This document shows positions 54,261 to 64,000 of a DNA stretch of 64,000 nucleotides, piece by piece. This stretch comes from Ecdyonurus torrentis (taxonomy: Eukaryota; Arthropoda; Insecta; Ephemeroptera; Heptageniidae), in the NCBI GenBank assembly GCA_949318235.1, contig OX439132.1, positions 41,584,331-41,648,330 on the forward strand, read 5' to 3'. Below the pieces are notes generated by a model, which was not told where the DNA came from, ran no database searches, and was given only the letters and a program-made list of their open reading frames with translations. The position numbers and the translations under genes are program-made. The first letter of the stretch is position 1. Each line of letters opens with the position of its first letter.

Positions 54261-56094
54261 CCCTGAACTTATTTTTTTTATCATTTGGAATACTAGTCGA
54301 TTAATAATTACCATACCTTATTCCTTATTATGTTTGGTGTTTTGTAATATTTTATCGTCATCAAGCAGCGAGTGATATACCCAGTGTTTTATAGAAGATA
54401 AGACAAAAATGAATGTTTTATCAACATGTCACCTCGCTCGATATTCAAATTTTTAATCATATCTCTCTCTCTCTCTCTCTCGACTCTCTCTCTCTCTCGA
54501 TCTCTCTGAAGTACGAACAAATAATATGTTTATCCTTCTTTTTACTTATAGTAAAAAAAAAATCCTGATTGCATGGGAGGAGGGAGGGGGGCAAAGTTAC
54601 CTGTTTGATTAACAAAAGCCTAAAATAAATTGACTCCTACCCCAAACGTGTTAAAAAAAGTGGTGCGCACCTTAGATCAATACTAAAGTTTTTATGGTTG
54701 GTCTCTTAATCTTCCTGGGTTAGTCAGACACACACGCTTATTTGGATTGACCATCAAAGAAGAGGTGTCATTTTTGCCAACATACCTCGATATTTTGGCC
54801 ACTAAAACGAATGTATCCTAAAGGATATGCAACTTTTCATGCAACACGGTATTGCAAGTTGCATAGCTTGCAATTGTAACAGGCGTTTTTCTTTTTATTT
54901 ATTATATTTTTTTTATCATATTATTATTTTTTAATATTTTAATTGGATTACGTGTCCCCATGCCCTAAAAAAATGTCACGCCTGTGGCGGGATGTTACGG
55001 ACCGAGCTGCCTCAAACGTTGCACTCTGACCCTAGAGGACCCTATTCGAGCCTGGGACAAGTACATTGTCTTTATTTTTTTTATTAATAATTTTTATAAT
55101 TATTTGTTATTATACTTATTATTATAAGAAATACCTAGCATAAAAATATTACAGTTCTATATAAATATTAAATGAATTCTTTTAGTTTTTATTTCAATAA
55201 ATTTCAATACTTTTACTTTTATTTAATAAAAAAGCAGTTCTCAAGAGTTCTAACATATTAAATAGAATTTCTCAGCAACTTTCTATTTATTTTATTTTAC
55301 AGGTCTATATTTAATTCTCTAAAATTTAAAAAAAAAATTACATATAGTTCTAAATAAAGTATATTTTTATAATGAATTCCATAAGTTTTTTTTATTTATT
55401 ATTTATTTTACTCACGGTTCTAAATTAATTTTTTATTTAGAAGACGATGCCAATTGATTTTTTTTAAATAATAAATAATAATTTTCAACCCAGTTCTTTG
55501 TTAGTTCTTTTTTTATTTTGAAAATTGGTCTAAGAATCAAGTGGAATTCTATAAGAGTTCTAAAATATAGGTAATTTTATTTGGGATTTTTTTTTTTGAG
55601 TCCTATAAAATGCATTCTAAAAAAGTTCCAAAAAAATTTAAAATAAAATGATTTCTAAATAAATTCCATTAAATTAGTTTTTTTTTATTGTAAAATTGTG
55701 CGCGTAATTTTTTTTAAAAAATAATAATTAATTTGTCAATTAATTAAAAACTATTATTATTATTATTATTATTTTAAACGCGATTTAAAATAAATTGATT
55801 CCAGACTGTATGGAGTAAAAAAAATCATCTTAAAAGAAGCATTTGCTGTTTTGCATTTTTGTAGGAACAGAAAACATTTCAACGTACGTTTTTTTTTTTT
55901 TAAATATCAATTCTTTCCCGTGTTAAGGGAGTACTATATATGTTTAATTTTATTTATAAATTGGACAAAAAATACTTAAATTATAAAGGGAAAATGGCTC
56001 TAAAATGGTTTTTAAAGTGCCACTTCTTCAATTTTCAAACGATCAGTTTCATATTTGGACACGATTAAATATTTCGTCGCGATCTAACGTCCCG
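54261..56094. other. Intergenic, AT-rich
   Basis: No gene seen. A (CT)n stretch lies at 54463-54510. A moderately GC segment at 54955-55065 (GTGGCGGGATGTTACGGA ... TATTCGAGCCTGGGA) is loosely tRNA-like (box B-like TTCGAGCC) and shares GCGAGATGTTACGGA-type sequence with 61695-61735, so it may be a SINE. The rest is low complexity. Confidence 0.35.
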
Positions 56095-57600
56095 CAGACC
56101 GCACGGACGTCCGCGGTCGTCGGCCTTTCGGACGGCCAAAGGCCGATGGGCGTCCGAGGACGCTCCAGGGGGGTCCATGGAAAATTAAAAGTTAAAATAA
56201 ATACACAATTGGTATTTAAATTTATTTAAATTTGCATCAAAAGTAAGTTAATTTAAAATTAAAAGTTTTTAAGCAGCAATATATACGAAAAGCAGGCAAC
56301 GAACATTGGACGTCCGTCGGTCGCCCGTTGGACGTCCGTTTGGTATACAGTCAAATAATTGATTTAAAATATCCTTAACAAAATTTTTCACCGAAATCCT
56401 TACTTTCAACTAGTTTTAAGTATGTTTACATCGAAAATGCAACGATTTTCTTTAAACTTGTGTAAAATTACTACAAGTCGCCACGGACGTCCGTTGAGCG
56501 CCCCTTGGACGTCCCAAAAAATTATTATAAATATATAGAAAAATCAAATAAAAATAAATATTACATGATTTTTGTTAATTTTATATTGATATTTGTTGCT
56601 TTTGCGTAAATTTTATTCTTAAAACTTTACAAATAGAAATAAAAATTGATCGTTTCGTAAAAACATATCGGACGGCCAAGGGGTGTCCGCCGGACTTCCA
56701 TGGGACGTCCTTATGATTAGGATTTTTTTGTTGAATTTTTGCATATATGAAAGTTTTTATCCACTATACTTCATAAAATATGATTGATGCAATATGCGAC
56801 AATAATGCAAATTGCGAATTTTTAGTAAAAAATAAATATACAAGATAAAATATTCTTTGGACGCCCCTTGGGCGTCCTTCGGACGTCCATATAATTTTTA
56901 CGATTTTTTTAAATATTTATTTATATTTCAATATTAATGTTTTATAGCATTAAGGAACAAAAACAGCGCAGCGCAGTAGAAACGCATGGGTCATCCATGG
57001 AATCATGGGACGTCCGACGGGCGTCCGTATAAATCCCGCGTCAGAAATACCCATGAAACTCATTTTTGTATGTTATCTGTATTGAATATGCTTTAAACAT
57101 TGAAATAATATATATTTCAAATAAAAGAAACTAAAAGCGTCAACATAAACATGTAGAAATAATATCGTGGTATAAGTAGATCATAAAGTCAAAGCATTAA
57201 CATACTAATGCTTTGTCAGAATTGTTTAGGCCGCTGCGCAGGTGATCACGGAAGTCAAGCAACGTCGAGCGTAGTCAGTACTTGGATGGGTAAAAAAAAT
57301 TAATATCCGAATTTGTGAATTGTAACTTAAATTAAGTAACTTAAATTAAGATCGTAACGAATTAACAAATTTATTTTTTTATAATTATTATTATTACTTT
57401 AATTTGCCCTGTGGGTGGGACGTCCACCGGCCGTCCAACGGACGTCCCCGTCGGCTGTTCCAAAAGAGCGTCCACCGGACGTCCCCAGGGACGTCCCTGG
57501 GGACGTCCGACGGGGCGTCCGACGGCTCTTTAGCGGTCATCCGTCGTACGTCCGACGGGCGTCCATGCGGTTTGCGGGGTACCGGTATGAACTCGTCCGA
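56095..57600. repeat. Clusters of the GGACGTCC palindrome
   Basis: Short GC-rich clusters of GGACGTCC and one-base variants (GGGCGTCC, GGACGGCC) lie at about 56099-56177, 56306-56342, 56480-56515, 56669-56711, 56857-56891 and 57006-57032. A dense block follows at 57415-57575. AT-rich spacers separate them by roughly 150-210 bp. ORFs across the dense block (RPPDVPRDVPGDV-type) arise from the repeat and are not credited. Confidence 0.7.
57150..57292. repeat. Dispersed repeat carrying a 5S-rRNA-like segment, copy 1
   Basis: GTGATCACGGAAGTCAAGCA, then ACGTCGAGCG and AGTCAGTACTTGGATGGG, matches the middle of eukaryotic 5S rRNA (internal control region and loop E side) but lacks the 5' and 3' ends. 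The preceding 80 bp (GGTATAAGTAGATCA, CAAAGCATTAA) is shared with 61037-61182 and is not 5S. Not a functional 5S gene. Confidence 0.6.
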
Positions 57601-58354
57601 ATTTTAAAATTCCACGTCCATCACACCTTTTACCTGAACCTGGTCCAAAAAGTACAGTTAACCTATTACAGGTAGAGCCTCGAAATTAGCGCCAAAAGAC
57701 AGGACATCGAAATGTGATTCTAATCTAAGATCCGTTTTGCTGGGCATTTAGTATACGAGCTACACGAGCTTAAATATTTTGGACTGTTATATAGAAGGCA
57801 GGGATGAGAGGGCAGGCATATAACAAAATACTAAATAAAATATAATATAACTAAAGAATGGAACTCAAAAAGAACTTGTTTTATTTTATTTAAAAATAAG
57901 AACTATCAAATAAAATGCATGAGCGCCCGGGCTGTAAATATAATGACTGTGCGGTGGGAATAAAGTTCTAAAAACATATCATTTAAACAAAGAGTTCTAA
58001 ATTATATAATATTTTTTGAAACAGAAGAAAAAATATTTAGAAGTGTTTCTTAAAAAGAAAAAAAAAAAGAATAGAAATGAATCTGTAAAAATCTGATGAA
58101 ATACAGATTTCTATGCTTATATTATATTGACGCCATTGCTAATCACGCGTATTGTTTTATCTCGCGTAATGCATGTCTTGTGTCACATGACGCCATCTTG
58201 GCGCACGCTTTTCTGGCGGCTAGCCCGCGTTGACGCATTTCCAGCGATGAGGTTACGCCGAACGTCCAGTCAGCTCGTCGTAATATTTTGTATATAAAAT
58301 ATAAAAAATATTAGGTTTATGTAATTTTAGCACGTAAGATACGTAATTCATGCA
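57601..58354. other. Intergenic, no gene seen
   Basis: 58180-58300 has higher GC, including ATGACGCCATCTTGGCGC and GGCGGCTAGCCCGCG. No ORF or family recognised. Confidence 0.35.
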
Positions 58355-58440
58355 CCAGGGTCGGACTGGTCATTTAAGTTGGTCAGGAATTCCTGACCGG
58401 GCCCCCCTGGGCTGGGGGCCCTTTGCTCGCTAATAAACAA
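58355..58440. repeat. CAGGGTCGGACTGG repeat
   Basis: CAGGGTCGGACTGGTCAT ... AGTTGGTCAGGAATTCCTGA ... GGGCCC. Reverse-complement relative of 61920-62010. Confidence 0.6.
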
Positions 58441-58860
58441 AAATGAAAAAAGAAAAAAAAAAAAAAAAAAAAAAAAGGAGAAGAAGAAGTACTTCTTCTT
58501 TTTGAAAGGAAAAGAGTTAAAAATTTTTTTAAATTCCATCAAATTACACACATACTTATTATTTGTTTCACATCTTAAATTAAAGCGCTCATCAATAATA
58601 CGTGAATGGTGTAATTACGATTTATTATTTACTATATTTACTTATTTCATTGCCCAAGAACTATATATGAACTATTCTCTTATCTCAACACCTTCACAAA
58701 CCTAGGTTAATTTATTTTCCAGTATTCAGCCTTTAAGATTTCTTCTTCTTCTTCTTCTTCTTCTTCTTTTTTTTTTTTTTTTTATCTACGAGTCATTACA
58801 AATAAGTATAATTATGCAAATTTGACTGAAATATTTAATTCATATATACTAAAAAATATT
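58441..58860. other. Low-complexity AT-rich stretch
   Basis: Poly-A near 58456-58476 and (TTC)n followed by poly-T at 58740-58782. No gene. Confidence 0.4.
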
Positions 58861-58874
58861 AACAATTGTGTCGC

Positions 58875-58913
58875 AAAAAAAAAAAAAAATTAAAGAAAAG
58901 AAAAGAAAAGAAA

Positions 58914-58995
<82 letters not shown>
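58875..58995. repeat. Poly-A / (AAAAG)n / (GA)n simple repeat
   Basis: An A run is followed by AAAGA units and then about 39 GA dinucleotides (58917-58994). Confidence 0.95.
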
Positions 58996-58999
<4 letters not shown>

Positions 59000-59820
59000 A
59001 ATGGAATAAAAAATATTAAACTGTTACCTATTACAGAACAAAGAGGAATACCAAGAAATTTTAAGGGGTAGTTTTCATAAAAACATTATATATAAAAGAG
59101 GACACATTGTCCTAAATCGATAAATATGTGAATATTTTAATTTTTAGTTCATTTAGTATTTTTAATTAATTTTTAAAAGACGCAAAATGACCTCACAGTG
59201 ATAATCAGCTTTTTCCTATGCCCAGACAATTTAAAGTTATCAAACATATAACGTAATTTTTCAATTTTCTAAAATTCGGGACAATATGTTCTCTTTTAGA
59301 ATATAGTTGTTTTTTTGGTTTTTTTTTTTTTTTGTTTTTTAGATTCGAATTCCTTATTGATGCTGGCTATAATTTAAAAATAAATAAATAAAGTTATGGT
59401 TTATATTTAAAGATTAAGCTGCATGGATCCAAACAAATTTCAAAGTATCATAAAATATCTTCGCTATAAGTTTTGCATGTGATACTACAGTATAATTATT
59501 TCAAAAATAAAAGTTGCACACATTTGAATTTATGTTAATTGATTAATAAAATAAAATATTACGTTACAATTTTATGTAAATTTAAGTAAAATAATTATAT
59601 GACATTCACTAAATTAATAGATAATATTTCGTTCTTATATATTTTTTGTTTGTTTTTTACTCTTTCATCGTATATTAACTTAAGCAAAATTGTTATGCAA
59701 CTTATTTGATCTTTACTGAAAAAAACTGAAAAAATTATATTTTTTTTTGCAAAACAAAGAAATAAAAGCACCTTTTTTAAGTGATTTTTCCTCAAAAAAG
59801 GGGCGCATTATTTAATTATT
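58996..59820. other. Intergenic, no gene seen
   Basis: AT-rich throughout. No motif or ORF of interest. Confidence 0.4.
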
Positions 59821-59849
59821 TTAATTTGTTTAATCTAAGAAATTCTATA

Positions 59850-60135
59850 TTAAAGTAACCAAAAACATTCAAATTCATTTAAAAGTATTTAAAACCATTC
59901 AATTGTTTGATTTGTTTAAATTATATAGAAATTACATTTTAAAGTAACCAAAAACATCCAAATTCATTTAAAAGTATTTAAAACCATTCAATTGTTTTTT
60001 TTTTATTTTTTAAATTATATAGAAATTATATTTTAAAGTAACCAAAAACATCCAAAGTCATTTAAAAGTATTTAAAACCATTCAATTTTTTTTTAAATTA
60101 TATAGAAATTATAGTTTAATTGAGGTTACCAAAAA
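59850..60135. repeat. AT-rich tandem repeat, period about 90 bp
   Basis: Three full units and a partial one beginning AAAGTAACCAAAAACAT, each with ATTTAAAAGTATTTAAAACC and AAATTATATAGAAATTA. Confidence 0.8.
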
Positions 60136-60234
60136 TATACAAAACCATTAAAAAACATTTAATAAGTATTATTGCAACACTTTATTGTTACAAATTATTA
60201 ATCATACATGGTTATTCAAAAGCATCAAAATTAA

Positions 60235-60940
60235 TTGTAATTTTATGCTTTTGAATGTTACGACTTCATGCATTTATATAATATATATACTTATATTTAA
60301 AGTTGTTTTGTTGTTATATATCGCATGTAACATAATTTTTTGAAAATCGAATACTTTTAAATGTTATTTTATGCTTTTGAATATGCTATATTTCATGCAT
60401 ACACTGATATAAAGAGTTTTTCTATGTTATATCGCATGCAACATAATTTTTTGAAAATCAAATACTTTTGAATGTTATTTCATGCTTTTTGAATGTTATT
60501 TCATGCATATATACTTATATTTAAAGTTTTTCTATGTTATATCGCATAACATAATTTTTTGAAAACCAAATACTTTTGAATGCTATTTTATGCTTTTGAA
60601 TGTTATTTCATGCATATACTTATATTTAAAGTTTTTCTATGTTATATCGCATGTAACATAATTTTTTGAAAATCAAATACTTTTGAATGTTATTTTATGC
60701 TTTTGAATGTTATTTCATGCATATATACTTATATTTAAAGTTTTTCTATGTTATATCGCATGTAACATAATTTTTTGAAAATCAAATACTTTTGAATGTT
60801 ATTGTATGCTTTTGAATGTTATTTCATGCATATACTGATAGTAAAAGTTTTTATATATGTTATATCGCATGTAACATAATTTTTTGAAAATCAAATACTT
60901 TTGAATGTTATTTCATGCTTTTGAATATATTTCACCCCTA
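60235..60940. repeat. AT-rich tandem repeat, period about 109 bp
   Basis: Six copies of a unit containing TTATATCGCATGTAACATAA / TTTTTTGAAAATC and TACTTTTGAATGTTATTT. TCGCAT starts lie at 60321, 60432, 60542, 60647, 60756 and 60865. Confidence 0.85.
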
Positions 60941-61036
60941 ATTATATACCCCAAATTAATTAAATTAAATTAATCGGGCAATAATTCCACCCCAGGGTGA
61001 ATATTTTTGGGTATAACTATGATAAAAGTCAAGAAA

Positions 61037-61182
61037 ACATGTTGAAACAATATCGCGGTATAAGTAGATCATTTTGTCAAAGCATTAAGTATACTAATCC
61101 TTTGTCAGAATGTTTCAGGCCGCTTCAAGATGATCACCAAAGTCAAGCAACGTCAAGCGTGGGCAGTAAATGGATGGGAGAC
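61037..61182. repeat. Dispersed repeat carrying a 5S-rRNA-like segment, copy 2
   Basis: Aligned with 57150-57292 over its whole length, same orientation. The 5S-like part reads GATGATCACCAAAGTCAAGC / AACGTCAAGCG and ATGGATGGGAGACCG, reaching one step further into 5S than copy 1. Confidence 0.6.
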
Positions 61183-61737
61183 CGAAATATTAAAAAGCCT
61201 CAAAATAAATCAATAATAATCAATATTAAATGAAAATAAATAACATTAAATATCAATGTTTTTTTTTTTTTTTTTTGTCATACCCATTTATATGCCACAC
61301 GTTTTTACGTATTTATTATTAAATAGGTTTGAATGATATTGAATACTATTCAACGCAATTCACTATAATATTTAAAACAATATTAAACGTTATTAAATGA
61401 AATCCAATAGTTTTGAATGTGCGGTATAGCATTTTCAAAATTAAATGTTATTAAATAGTTTTGAATGAAATCCAATGTAAAACACATTTGGATACAACTG
61501 CATGCTTTCAAATGGTATTTATGACGCAAGATATTACAACAATATTTAATGAGTTTATATAATATTGAATGGTTTTAAATTTTTTTGTAGTATATCCAAA
61601 AGTATCCAAAACACTGCTGAAAGGGGCCAAAATGCTATGATTTTGAATGCAGCATTTATTTTTATTTAAAAGCATATTGGTTTTTTCTCGTGGGTGCGGC
61701 GAGATGTTACGGAGCTATAGGCTCCGCATGCCTCAAA
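61183..61737. other. Intergenic, AT-rich with short GAATGNNATT-type motifs
   Basis: Recurrent TTGAATG and AAATGTTATT words continue the vocabulary of the 60235-60940 array without clear periodicity. No gene. Confidence 0.35.
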
Positions 61738-62010
61738 TAATTAATCAATTTAAATAAAATCATGCAAGTAAGAAGATAATAATAAGTGTAAAAAAGGACG
61801 CTTTAAGAGCTAAAACAAATAAGACGTAGTAAAATTTTTGGGATTTTTTTTTACCTTTTTTTTTTTTTTTTTTTTTTTCTTAATTTTTCTTGTATTTTTT
61901 TTTTTTTTTTTTTTTTTTTGAAGAGTATAGGTAACGGAGGGCCCCAAACCAGTAGGGCCCCGTCAGGTCAGGATTTCCTGACCAACTTTAATGGCCAGTC
62001 CGACACTGAT
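61738..62010. repeat. Dispersed repeat, second copy
   Basis: Copy of the 52985-53205 repeat with an uninterrupted right end: GGAGGGCCCCAAACCAGTAG, CAGGTCAGGATTTCCTGACC and GGCCAGTCCGACACTG. Contains poly-T tracts (61856-61878, 61898-61919). Confidence 0.65.
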
Positions 62011-62464
62011 GGCAGCCATAGCACAATAAAAAATATAAGCCTGCTGCGGCCTGCGGCCGGCTCCTGCGGCCCACTCGAATCACACATCACACACTATTGG
62101 CGCTATAGTTTTAGTTGCGAATGTTACCATCTGGTTGCCATGTTGCGAACTTGCGAACATGGATATGTTGCGAATTTCATTTCAGCTGTTTCTTTTGTTA
62201 TTGTTTTGAAAATTGTGGACATTGTGGAAACAATAATAAAAGAGAAGAGTGAGAAGAGCTTCAAGGTTCAAAAGTCATAGATCATAGAGTTATTATAGTC
62301 TATATAACCTCTTTGGTTCAAGTCTGGGTTCAAGTTCAAGGTAAAGCCTTTGAAAAACCTTTTTTATTTGAACTTCTTTTGCATACATATTAAATATGTA
62401 TAGTATGTACATATGCGGGGGTTCATTAAATACCCTCTCCCCCTGTTGCACAGTAAACATCAGG
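62011..62464. other. Intergenic, no gene seen
   Basis: 62040-62180 is slightly richer in GC. An ORF across it starts inside the upstream repeat, so it is not credited. Confidence 0.35.
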
Positions 62465-62775
62465 TATAGGGTCTATGCATTCATGTTATAGTCGACGCCA
62501 TGTTGGATAACTCAATAACATGGGTGACATAGGAATAAAAATCATTTTGCCAGTTTAAAAACACTTTGCCATATTTTTGAGAGCATTGATGTTGTAAATA
62601 TATGTTGAATTCGTATCTCAAGTATGTGAGAAAAATAGCAATAACAAAAAAATTAAACGATTTCCTAAAGAAAATTGGCTTAAATGAAGTTTGTCCTATG
62701 CTGAGCAATGTTATGCACTACTCCAGTATGGCCTAAAAGCGCAATAAATATGACGTCATCCGCATACACCCTTAT
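62465..62775. mobile_element. Dispersed 310-bp element (family E), copy 3
   Basis: TATAGGGTCTATGCAT at the left and CGCATACACCCTTATA at the right. Shares TTTGCCAGTTTAAAAACACT, GAGAGCATTGATG, CTCAAGTATG and GTCCTATGCTGAGCAATG with the other copies. Confidence 0.75.
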
Positions 62776-63563
62776 AACCATTATGTATATACATAATATG
62801 ACCGCAAACGTTCCAGAACGGTTAAAAAAGTGTCTCAAATTTGTACCCAAAATGGAAACATTATGTAATGCTAAATTTGTCTGATATGCAATAAGTATAA
62901 TTTTTAGGAATTTTGTTATGATTGAAAATATGGTTCCGGAAACTGTTCCGTACCAATAATTAATTATGCAACAATCCAATCCAAAATGGAACCATTTGCG
63001 CAACAGGGGACTCATCAAATGCAATGATATATTCTGTGCTAAATATATACCATATATATATACGTAACGAAACAGGTCGGCCACGGCGCGCCTAGCAAGC
63101 ATCCCGGTATTCGCCATAACAGACTAAGGAATCCGTGGAAACATTCAAGATGGTCGGCAAGGTTGACATTGACCATTGACTCCCGATATTTCCAAGCATA
63201 TATAGCTCCATGCCATCGCCATGCTTTTGTAAATCGAACCACTTGCATGCAAGTCGGACGCGTGAACCCTAGCCTAGATTATACAAACGTACAGTACTAT
63301 AATTATACGTCTCCGTCTCTTTGGTTTTTAGACTCGCATACTGTAATTGCCTTGGATATATATGGGACCTCTTTTAACTTTTCTGCATAAATCCGCCCAC
63401 CTTATTAAGGACCACTCAGTTTTTTTATAATTTCTAATGTTTTGTACTTCTTTATGTTATAGACTCGTTGGGCCATCATGTGATTTTAACAGCTCCTTGA
63501 GCTTTTTAAATTGATAGGCTTGGGACAGGACACAGGAGGCACGGTCCACTGACAGCGAGGAAA
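62776..63563. other. Intergenic upstream of putative gene at 63564
   Basis: No gene recognised. The last 150 bp show a rise in GC and lie directly upstream of the ATG at 63564, so they may hold its promoter. Confidence 0.35.
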
Positions 63564-64000
63564 ATGGGACGGACAAAAAAAAGCAAACCAGGTATTATAT
63601 TCACTATAGTGAAGTGTCACTTAAAAGTAGTAAAAAAATATATAAAAAAAAGAACATTTTCAATAAAGTTAAAGCATATTTAAGATGTATTCCTCATTTA
63701 AATATTTGCAGCAGCATCAGTGCAAAAGTTTTCTCAAAATATGCTAAAACATGTGCACAATAAATATTGGATAGAAAAAAAATAAATAGGGGATACTAAA
63801 CTTTTCCTGCACACACCATTACAGTATATTAAAAATTAAACTATAATTTCATTAAGGTATTATTATTACAGTTTGTTTTGTTTTTACAGGCAACAAGCAG
63901 AAAATGCTGAAACAATTTTTGTTACAACAGAATGCTAATGCTGAAGGACAGCCGCCAAACAAAGGACAGCTTAGCAGTACTAGTAGTGAGAGTGAACAGC
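63564..64000 (+). CDS. Putative gene, 5' end only (cut by window edge)
   Basis: Exon 1 at 63564-63591 encodes MGRTKKSKP plus one base. The donor is GTATTA, the acceptor TTTTTACAG at 63899, and exon 2 runs from 63900 past the window end with an open frame (NKQKMLKQFLLQQNANAEG, then GQLSSTSSESEQ). The layout (28-nt first exon, phase 1 intron, then a basic/Gln-rich start) is the same as in the gene at 51565. Function unknown. A nuclear or mobile-element protein is possible, given the Lys-rich start and Ser/Glu-rich continuation. Confidence 0.5.

Noticed and set aside
57150..57292. Functional 5S rRNA gene
   Set aside because: Only the central part of 5S is present; both ends and the terminator are missing.
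57404..57675. ORFs with repeated DVPGDV and RPPDV
   Set aside because: Produced by the GGACGTCC repeat block.
62680..63117. 145-aa ORF (minus strand)
   Set aside because: Its C-terminal part overlaps a family E MITE and no protein motif is visible.

Overview
The window is AT-rich nuclear DNA from an animal, most likely an arthropod and probably an insect. Four spliced host genes, many small foldback transposons, and one complete virus-like Polinton (Maverick) element can be read. The arthropod call rests on the DHX9/maleless and TRMT112 protein sequences, on repeated TATA + TCAGT core promoters, and on a 5S-like segment that looks arthropod. No species can be named from the sequence.

Layout. 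1-4778: intron of a DHX9/maleless-like gene (minus strand; first four exons 4779-5729), filled with foldback elements, including a 2.1 kb near-perfect palindrome flanked by TTAA. 6850-19214: a complete 14-exon BRCA1-like gene (minus strand; RING finger, long disordered middle, tandem BRCT), about 1670 aa. It is head-to-head with a complete TRMT112 gene (plus strand, 19594-22444) across 379 bp. 25352-32882: a nine-exon gene (minus strand, about 557 aa) with one WW domain, three CUE-like domains and a GPN-rich tail, which I cannot name.

34834-50082 is a 15,249 bp Polinton/Maverick with 352 bp terminal inverted repeats (one mismatch seen) and an exact 6 bp target duplication (CAGGTA). It sits inside an older hAT-like element (33952-50305) that has its own 8 bp duplication (CCTATATC). 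Polinton genes: protein-primed DNA polymerase B; chromodomain integrase; a small protein with a fibre-like motif; a conserved unknown; packaging ATPase; PLA2-like minor virion protein; adenain-like protease (ORF broken near its start); single jelly-roll minor capsid; a 43-aa ORF; double jelly-roll major capsid; a BIR (IAP-type) protein; and a small spliced gene. These supply replication, integration, genome packaging, virion building and maturation, and possibly apoptosis control. Several virion genes have a TATA-like box about 26-33 bp from a TCAGT initiator. One TATTTAAA box appears to serve two divergent genes symmetrically.

50314-64000 is mostly non-coding: simple repeats, clusters of a GGACGTCC palindrome, two dispersed repeats carrying a 5S-rRNA-like segment, and AT-rich tandem repeats. 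It also holds two putative genes (51565 and 63564) that share an identical 28-nt first exon layout.
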